Shown piece by piece: positions 58,320 to 64,000 of a stretch of DNA of 64,000 nucleotides; position 1 is the stretch's first letter; every line of letters starts with the position of its first letter. A model generated the notes under the pieces. The model made no database searches, was not told the DNA's origin, and was given only the letters and a program-made list of their open reading frames with translations. Source of the DNA: Pseudomonas asgharzadehiana (GTDB lineage Bacteria; Pseudomonadota; Gammaproteobacteria; Pseudomonadales; Pseudomonadaceae); the NCBI RefSeq assembly GCF_019139815.1, contig NZ_CP077079.1:3658001-3722000 (forward strand), written 5' to 3'. The position numbers and the translations under genes are program-made.

Positions 58320-59690
58320 GAGAGTGTCAGATTTTTTGTGTTCGGGCCGGTTAAGGCCTGCCGTCAGGCAGGCCCTATCTTTACCAGGTCGGCCTGATAA
58401 ATCGATCTCCGTACAGAATCGCAAATTGATTCATTGCGTTCTTCCAATCATGAGCCGCACTGCCCCAGTTCGCGGTGATATTTCGTAATGCCAGCCAGAT
58501 TAGCTTTGTCGCGGCCTCATCCGTTGGGAAGTGGCCTCGCGTTTTGATGACCTTGCGCAACTGGGCATTGATACTCTCGATGGCATTGGTTGTGTAGATC
58601 ACTTTGCGTATTGCCGGGGGAAACACGAAGAACGGTATAACTCGATCCCAAGCACGTTTCCAAGCCGATACGACTGTCGGATATTGCTTACCCCAAGGCC
58701 CGGCTTCGAAAGCCAGTAGCGCTTGTTCTGCGGCGTCAGCATTGAGTGCTTGATAGATCGGTTTCAGTGCCTTGGCCAGCTCACGGCGCTTATCCCACGG
58801 GGCGTAATCGAGGCTGTTACGGATCAGGTGGACGATGCAGGTCTGCAACGTCGTCTCAGGAAACACAGCACTCAGCGCTTCGGGCATGCCTTTGAGACCG
58901 TCAGTTACGGCGATCAAGACGTCTTCGACGCCTCGGGTTTTCAGGTCGTTAAAGACCTTCATCCAAAATTTGGCGCCTTCGGTTGTTTCAATCCAAATGC
59001 CCAGAATATCTCGCGTTCCGTCCGGCAATACTCCCAGTGCCAAGTAGATCGCTTTGTTGCGAACCAGGCCTTCGTCGCGAATTTTGACTCGCAATGCATC
59101 GAAGAAAATTACCGGGTACATCGGTTCAAGCGGTCGCTGTTGCCAGGCGGTAACCTCCTCCAACACTGCGTCAGTGACTGAGCTGATGAAATCGTGAGAG
59201 ACGTCTGTTCCGTACTGTTCAGAGAGAAACGCCCGGATTTCGCGAACCGTCATGCCTCGGGCATACATCGCGATAATCTTGTCATCGAAGCCGGTAAAAC
59301 GCCGTTCGTGTTTGGGGATCAGAATCGGAGCAAAGCTTCCATCACGGTCTCTGGGAATGTCCAAACGCAGCGGACCGTCATCGGTTAGCACCGTTTTTCC
59401 GCTCTTGCCGTTGCGCTGGTTACTCGATTCCTCAGGGCGCTCCGCGCCCTGAGGGTAGCCAAGGTGGTGGCCCACGGCACCAAGAGCTCGCTCGATCAGC
59501 GCCTTTTTGAACGCCATCGAGGCATCCTGAATGGCTTCGGCACTCATCGGGCCGCTGACGAACTGGTCGATCAGCTCTTGGGGAATGGATGGAAGGTCTC
59601 GCGGGGCCTCACGGGCCGGTTTCTTTTTGGTCGGCATACATGCACCTCTATCAACATGTTATGCCCGAACACAAAATTTATGACAGGCCC
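58320..59690 (-). mobile_element. IS256-family insertion sequence
   Basis: About 1371 bases holding one transposase gene. The ends are imperfect inverted repeats sharing TGTCA and TTTTGTGTTCGGGC (left 58325-58347, right 59663-59685; 3 mismatches in 23), with possible outer bases GAGAG and GGGCC. A GC hairpin (GGCCTGCCGTCAGGCAGGCC) follows the transposase gene. No ordinary 8-9 bp target duplication is seen; instead a repeat of 106-109 bp abuts both ends. Confidence 0.9.
58381..59637 (-). CDS. IS256-family transposase
   Basis: 418 residues, full length and intact. Mutator/IS256-type DDE transposase: VIFFDALRVKIRD (first Asp), ILGIWIETTEGAKFWMKV, LIAVTDGLKGMPEAL (second Asp) and YTTNAIESINAQLRKVIKTRG (catalytic Glu region). 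It catalyses movement of the surrounding IS. Codon use is not obviously different from the neighbours. Confidence 0.95.
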   Translation of the reverse strand: MPTKKKPAREAPRDLPSIPQELIDQFVSGPMSAEAIQDASMAFKKALIERALGAVGHHLGYPQGAERPEESSNQRNGKSGKTVLTDDGPLRLDIPRDRDGSFAPILIPKHERRFTGFDDKIIAMYARGMTVREIRAFLSEQYGTDVSHDFISSVTDAVLEEVTAWQQRPLEPMYPVIFFDALRVKIRDEGLVRNKAIYLALGVLPDGTRDILGIWIETTEGAKFWMKVFNDLKTRGVEDVLIAVTDGLKGMPEALSAVFPETTLQTCIVHLIRNSLDYAPWDKRRELAKALKPIYQALNADAAEQALLAFEAGPWGKQYPTVVSAWKRAWDRVIPFFVFPPAIRKVIYTTNAIESINAQLRKVIKTRGHFPTDEAATKLIWLALRNITANWGSAAHDWKNAMNQFAILYGDRFIRPTW

Positions 59691-59796
59691 ATCCGTTGTT
59701 TGGGTAACGGCTCGCGTTTGAACGGCGCAACAGACTGAGGTCCACCCGATTTAGGCAGATCCACCTGTGGAACTGTGATCGACGAACAATACCGGT
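59688..59796. repeat. 109-bp direct repeat, right of IS
   Basis: Second, identical copy of 58211-58319. Its first three bases (CCC) may belong to the IS end. It ends 6 bases before the stop codon of the convergent chemoreceptor gene. Confidence 0.9.
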
Positions 59797-59802
59797 CGGT
59801 TA

Positions 59803-61422
59803 CTAGACCTTGAACCGCGCCACCATCTGATGCAGCGCCCCCGCCATCCCCGCCAAGTCGTGCCCTGCCGTCTCTGTATGCAATGCGCCCTGCAATACCT
59901 GCTGGGACAAACTACGAATCCCCACCAGGTTACGATCCACCTCCCGCGCCACCAGCGCCTGCTCTTCGGTGGCGCTGGCAATCAGCATGTTGCGCTCGTT
60001 GATCTGCGAAATAGACCGAGTGATCTCCTCCAACGCCTCCCCCGAACGCTGCGCCACGCCCAAGGTGGTCTGCACCCGCTCACTGCTGCTGTGCATCGCC
60101 GCCACCGCGTGTTCGGTGTCATGGCGAATGTTGCCGATCATCTGCTCGATCTCCTGGGTCGAGGTTTGAGTGCGATGGGCCAGCGCACGTACCTCATCGG
60201 CGACCACGGCAAAACCGCGCCCGGCGTCCCCGGCGCGGGCCGCTTCGATGGCGGCGTTGAGGGCCAGCAGGTTGGTCTGGTCAGCAATGCTGCGGATCAC
60301 CTCCAGCACGCCGCTGATGTCCTGCACGCGCACGGCCAGTTGCTGGATGCGTTCGCAGGTTTCCACCACGCCGTTGGCCAGGGTGTTGATCGACGCCACG
60401 GTTTGCTGCACCTGGGCCTGGCCGCGCTGGGCGGTCTGCTCGGACAGACGCGAGGCCTCGCTGGTGCTCACGGCATTGCGCGCCACTTCATCGACCGCGG
60501 CGGTCATTTGATTCACCGCCGTGGCGGCCTGTTCGATCTCTTGGCCCTGGGCCTGCAAGCTGCTGCTGGTCTGGCCGCTGACCGCGCTCAACTCCTCGGA
60601 GGAGCTGGCCACGCCGTCCACCGACGCCGCGATGTGCCGCACCATCTGGTTCAGGTTCTGCTGCATCCGGTGCAGGTTGCGCATCACGCTGCCCTCGGCA
60701 CTGTTGCCCACGGGCACCACGATGGTCAGGTCGCCCTCGGCGATATGGTTCAACACCCGCGCCGCTTCAGACGGCTCGCCGCCCAAGGGCCGGAGCACGC
60801 TGCGGGTAACCATCACCGCAGCCGTTATCACCAGCGCCAGGCACAGCACGAACAGCCCGAGCATGTTGCGCCGCGCCTCGTCATACAGGCTCTGCGCCGC
60901 CTGCCGGCGCTCGGCGAACACCTGGCCCTGCAGGGTCATCAGGGCATCCAGGCTCTTGAACACTTCCAGTTCGGCCGGCATCACCTGTTGCTTGAGCTGC
61001 GCCAGCCCCTGCTCGCGGGCGCCCTGTCTGATCAGCGCCTGCACCTGGGTAAACGCGGCCACGTAGGCTTCACGATGGGTTTTCAAGGTGGCATACGCGG
61101 CCTTGCCCTCGGCGGTATCGAGCAGCGGTTCGAGGGCGCCGAAAGCGTCGGTGATGCGCTGGCGCGTAGTGCCGATGGCGGCCTGGGCCTGTGGGTTGTC
61201 CTGGTCGATCAGCAGGTCGCGGGTGTTGCGCCCGTTATCGCGCACACCGGTGGCAATCACCATGATCGGCGCGATTTTCGGCCAGTCCTGTTGCACGATC
61301 TGTTCCGATTGCTGCTTGAGGGTTGCCAGGTCGTGCAGGGCGTAAAACACCAAGCCGACCAGGGCCAACGGCGCAATCGCGAAACCGATGACAATGCGTT
61401 GAGCCGTGGTTAATTGCTTCAT
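59803..61422 (-). CDS. Methyl-accepting chemotaxis protein
   Basis: 539 residues from ATG 61422. TM1 (about 11-31, [20 protein letters not shown]), a ~155-residue periplasmic four-helix ligand domain, TM2 (about 188-208), HAMP, then the cytoplasmic signalling domain with the tip [20 protein letters not shown] and EVRALAHRT. It passes ligand information to CheA/CheW. Ligand unknown. Its 3' end lies 6 bases from the right-hand repeat of the IS. Confidence 0.93.
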   Translation of the reverse strand: MKQLTTAQRIVIGFAIAPLALVGLVFYALHDLATLKQQSEQIVQQDWPKIAPIMVIATGVRDNGRNTRDLLIDQDNPQAQAAIGTTRQRITDAFGALEPLLDTAEGKAAYATLKTHREAYVAAFTQVQALIRQGAREQGLAQLKQQVMPAELEVFKSLDALMTLQGQVFAERRQAAQSLYDEARRNMLGLFVLCLALVITAAVMVTRSVLRPLGGEPSEAARVLNHIAEGDLTIVVPVGNSAEGSVMRNLHRMQQNLNQMVRHIAASVDGVASSSEELSAVSGQTSSSLQAQGQEIEQAATAVNQMTAAVDEVARNAVSTSEASRLSEQTAQRGQAQVQQTVASINTLANGVVETCERIQQLAVRVQDISGVLEVIRSIADQTNLLALNAAIEAARAGDAGRGFAVVADEVRALAHRTQTSTQEIEQMIGNIRHDTEHAVAAMHSSSERVQTTLGVAQRSGEALEEITRSISQINERNMLIASATEEQALVAREVDRNLVGIRSLSQQVLQGALHTETAGHDLAGMAGALHQMVARFKV

Positions 61423-61490
61423 TCTGATATCCCTGATGAAAGCCTGCCCAACATGGGCAGCATCTATAAAAATCCTGTTGAGGGCGTGCA

Positions 61491-62186
61491 TCACCCTCGC
61501 AGTACAAACGCGGGGAATAACGCCCGCAGTCGGCCCCATAGCTCGGGCAGTGCCGCCTGTACCGGCGCGCGCGCCAAGTGCGGGTCGAGCATGCTGGCCG
61601 TGCGCACCAGCTGCACGGCGAAACGCGTTACGCCACTGGCTTGCAAACGCTGGGCCAGCAGTAGCAGGCGGGCGGGGTCGATCAGGTGCCAGTGCACCGT
61701 GGTGCGGCATTCGTAGTCCACGCCACTGGCCAGCAAGGCCTCCAGGCTGCGCCAGTTGGCGGCGCCGCTGCCCTTGACCTGGGTGATCGAGCGGCAGTCT
61801 TCGGCCAGCGCCTTCACATCAAAACCGACCCAATCGGCATGGCGCAGCGCGTTGGCAAAACCGGTCGGTTTGATCCCCGCGCTGTGCAGGCCGACCCGAA
61901 ACCCCATCGCGCGCACTTCATCCATGGCCGCCGGCAAGCCTTCCTGCAAGGTCGGTTCGCCGCCGCTGAACACCACGGCGTCGAGCAAATCCTGACGCCG
62001 TTGCAAAAACAGCAACACCCGGCGCCAATCCACCTCAGTGCTTGCGCGCGGCGGGATCAGGTCCGGGTTGTGGCAGTAACGGCAGCGCCAGGCACAGCCC
62101 TGGCAAAACAGCACGCAGGCAAGCATGCCGGGATAGTCGAGGGTGGTCAGGGGCACCAGGCCCCCGACCCGTAGCGCTCGACTCAT
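61491..62186 (-). CDS. nrdG: Anaerobic ribonucleotide reductase-activating protein
   Basis: 231 residues. Radical SAM cluster motif CAWRCRYC (Cys31, Cys35, Cys38) after [15 protein letters not shown], and the SAM-binding FSGGEPTLQ. It makes the glycyl radical on NrdD using S-adenosylmethionine. ATG overlaps the stop of the 51-aa nrdD C-terminal gene by 3 bases, so nrdD, the small gene and nrdG form one operon. Confidence 0.92.
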   Translation of the reverse strand: MSRALRVGGLVPLTTLDYPGMLACVLFCQGCAWRCRYCHNPDLIPPRASTEVDWRRVLLFLQRRQDLLDAVVFSGGEPTLQEGLPAAMDEVRAMGFRVGLHSAGIKPTGFANALRHADWVGFDVKALAEDCRSITQVKGSGAANWRSLEALLASGVDYECRTTVHWHLIDPARLLLLAQRLQASGVTRFAVQLVRTASMLDPHLARAPVQAALPELWGRLRALFPAFVLRG

Positions 62187-62338
62187 TGGCGCCCGGCCAC
62201 GGCGGCCGCTTCAGTGAAATGCACACGCTCCTTGTGCTCGGACTGTTTGCCGGGGTTGAAGGCCGACACCGGCCGGTGGTAACCCATCACCCGGGTCCAG
62301 ACTTCGCAGCGCTGACGTTGTGGCTGGGATGTTTGCAT
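62183..62338 (-). CDS. Separate glycyl-radical domain of class III ribonucleotide reductase
   Basis: 51 residues from ATG 62338, with AAGGAG 7 bases upstream. The peptide contains CEVWTRVMGYHRPVSAFNPG and KQSEH, which match the C-terminal glycyl-radical loop of NrdD (RxxGY ... RPxxxFNxGKQxE). The radical Gly would be Gly19. The large nrdD gene just upstream ends before this loop, so the radical site is supplied in trans. Short enough to be missed by gene finders. Confidence 0.75.
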   Translation of the reverse strand: MQTSQPQRQRCEVWTRVMGYHRPVSAFNPGKQSEHKERVHFTEAAAVAGRQ

Positions 62339-62368
62339 GGTGTAGCTCCTTGAGGGTTGAAAAACGCT

Positions 62369-64000
62369 TTATCGCGCAGCGGCCAGGGCGAGCACTTCGT
62401 CGCACTTGGGGCAGAACTCATGTTCACCGGCCAGGTAGCCGTGCACCGGGCAGATCGAGAACGTCGGGGTGATCGTCAGGTACGGCAGGCGGAAACGTCC
62501 CAGGGCTTTGCGCACCAACTGCTTGCACGCCTGGGTCGAGGAAATCCGCTCGGCCATGTACAGGTGCAATACGGTGCCGCCGGTGTATTTGCATTGCAGT
62601 TCATCTTGCAGCTCCAGCGCTTCGAATGGGTCCTGGGTGAAGCCCACCGGCAATTGCGAGGAGTTGGTGTAATACGGCGCGACATCGCTGCCGGCCTGCA
62701 GGATGTCGGGGTAGCGCTTGCGGTCTTCCTTGGCGAAGCGGTAAGTGGTGCCTTCGGCCGGCGTGGCTTCGAGGTTGTAGAGGTGGCCGGTTTCTTCCTG
62801 GAACCGCAGCAACGTGGCACGCACATGGTCGAGCAGCTTGAGGGCAAACGCGCGGCCCTGCTCGGTGTGCATGCCCTGCTCATCGCCGCTGAAATTGCGC
62901 AGCATCTCGTGCATGCCATTGAGGCCAATGGTGGAGAAGTGATTGCGCAGGGTGCCCAGGTACCGCTTGGTGTAGGGGTAGAGGCCGGCGTCCATATGGT
63001 GCTGGATCACCTTGCGCTTGACCTCCAGGCTTTCCATGGCCATGTCCATCAGGCTGTCCAGGCGTTGCAGCAGGCCCGAGGTGTCCCCCTTGAACAGATA
63101 GCCCAGGCGCGCGCAGTTGATCGTCACCACCCCCAGACTGCCGGTCTGCTCCGCCGACCCGAACAGCCCGCCGCCGCGCTTGAGCAACTCACGCACGTCC
63201 AGTTGCAGGCGACAGCACATCGAGCGCACCTGGTTGGGCTGCATATCGGAATTGAGGAAGTTCTGGAAATACGGCAAGCCATAGCGCGCGGTCATCTCGA
63301 ACAGGCGGTCGGCGTTGTCGCTGTCCCAGGGGAAATCGTGGGTGATGTTGTAGGTGGGAATCGGAAAGGTGAACACCCGCCCCTTGGCATCGCCGGCCTG
63401 CATCACTTCGATATAGGCGCGGTTGATCAGCTCCATTTCGGCCTGCAGGTCGCCGTAGGCAAACGGCATTTCCTCACCACCGATCACCGGGATTTGCTCA
63501 CGCAGATCCTCCGGGCAGACCCAGTCAAAGGTCAGGTTGGTAAACGGCGTTTGGGTGCCCCAGCGCGACGGCACGTTGAGGTTGTAGATGAACTCCTGCA
63601 CCGCCTGACGCACCTGGGCGTAGCTCAGTTGGTCCTTGCGCACATAGGGCGCCAGGTAAGTGTCGAACGAACTGAACGCCTGGGCGCCGGCCCATTCGTT
63701 TTGCAGGGTGCCGAGGAAGTTGACCATCTGCCCCAGGGCGCTGCTCAGATGCTTGGGCGGCCCCGCTTCGACGCGCCCGGCAACGCCATTGAGGCCCTCG
63801 TGCAACAACGAACGCAGCGACCAGCCGGCGCAGTAACCGGCGAGCATGTCGAGGTCGTGAATATGCAAATCCGCCTCACGGTGCGCGCGGCCGATCTGCT
63901 GGCTGTAGACCTCATCGAGCCAATAATTGGCGGTGACCTTGCCCGACACATTGAGCACCAACCCGCCGAGGGAATAGCCCTGGTTGGCATTGGCCTGTAC
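62369..64000 (-). CDS. nrdD: Anaerobic ribonucleoside-triphosphate reductase, large part (5' end outside window)
   Basis: 543 residues visible; the start is beyond 64000. Class III reductase with HREADLHIHDLDMLAGYCAG, FTNLTFDWVCPEDL, TFPIPTYNITHDFPWDSDN and MCCRLQLDVRELLKRGGGLFG; the ~10-stranded barrel and active Cys region are intact. The C-terminus has the zinc site CPVHGYLAGEHEFCPKC but ends at LALAAAR, without the glycyl-radical loop, which is encoded by the next gene. It makes dNTPs without oxygen. Confidence 0.92.
   Translation of the reverse strand, partial: VQANANQGYSLGGLVLNVSGKVTANYWLDEVYSQQIGRAHREADLHIHDLDMLAGYCAGWSLRSLLHEGLNGVAGRVEAGPPKHLSSALGQMVNFLGTLQNEWAGAQAFSSFDTYLAPYVRKDQLSYAQVRQAVQEFIYNLNVPSRWGTQTPFTNLTFDWVCPEDLREQIPVIGGEEMPFAYGDLQAEMELINRAYIEVMQAGDAKGRVFTFPIPTYNITHDFPWDSDNADRLFEMTARYGLPYFQNFLNSDMQPNQVRSMCCRLQLDVRELLKRGGGLFGSAEQTGSLGVVTINCARLGYLFKGDTSGLLQRLDSLMDMAMESLEVKRKVIQHHMDAGLYPYTKRYLGTLRNHFSTIGLNGMHEMLRNFSGDEQGMHTEQGRAFALKLLDHVRATLLRFQEETGHLYNLEATPAEGTTYRFAKEDRKRYPDILQAGSDVAPYYTNSSQLPVGFTQDPFEALELQDELQCKYTGGTVLHLYMAERISSTQACKQLVRKALGRFRLPYLTITPTFSICPVHGYLAGEHEFCPKCDEVLALAAAR

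Overview
The window is chromosomal DNA of a fluorescens-group Pseudomonas that can respire nitrogen oxides. The evidence is high G+C, several proteins close to P. aeruginosa ones, REP/REPIN hairpins built on GTGGGAGG, and blocks in the same order as P. aeruginosa: ldcA-dnaQ-rnhA-methyltransferase-gloB-mltD-ABC operon, norC-norB-norD-small protein-dnr, and moaB-moeA-ubiU-ubiV-ubiT. No tRNA, rRNA, CRISPR array or prophage was seen.

Layout. 0-3.6 kb: end of poxB, an FMN reductase, two small hypotheticals, a LysR regulator and a GNAT acetyltransferase. 3.6-18 kb: ldcA, dnaQ, rnhA, a methyltransferase, gloB, mltD and a five-gene peptide ABC importer with two tandem binding proteins (npp/yej type). 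18-20.9 kb: a frameshifted unknown gene, an AraC regulator and a LysE exporter. 21-35 kb: two copies, in opposite orientation, of a 0.7-0.76 kb composite palindromic element. Between them lie RNase T2, an oxidoreductase, a NUDIX enzyme, a binding-protein-like gene, the O2-independent ubiquinone genes ubiTVU, moeA, moaB, a pdxH, a CopD-like gene, nnrS, dnr, a zinc-ribbon peptide and norD. 35-37 kb: norB and norC. 37-39 kb: an ECF sigma factor, a putative anti-sigma factor and a periplasmic sensor. 40-42.5 kb: a TonB-dependent siderophore receptor. 42.8-47.7 kb: an RHS polymorphic toxin and its likely immunity gene. 48-55 kb: NudK, a hydrolase, an FMN hydroxy-acid dehydrogenase, a DeoR regulator and a group of small stress-type genes. 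55-58.2 kb: ftrABCD ferrous-iron uptake. 58.2-59.8 kb: an IS256-family element abutted on both sides by an identical repeat of about 106-109 bp. 59.8-64 kb: a chemoreceptor and the class III (anaerobic) ribonucleotide reductase genes, with the glycyl-radical peptide as a separate 51-aa gene.

How the genes fit together. A low-oxygen theme runs through the second half: NO reductase with its Dnr regulator and NnrS, molybdenum cofactor synthesis, O2-independent ubiquinone synthesis, ferrous-iron import and anaerobic dNTP synthesis. FNR/Dnr-type boxes lie upstream of norC, between nnrS and dnr, upstream of the pdxH-moaB-moeA-ubiUVT operon, and (one mismatch) between the DUF3079 gene and ftrABCD. 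The points most worth following are the composite palindromic elements (one separates norCB from norD), the split nrdD, the very long direct repeat around the IS, and the RHS toxin tip.
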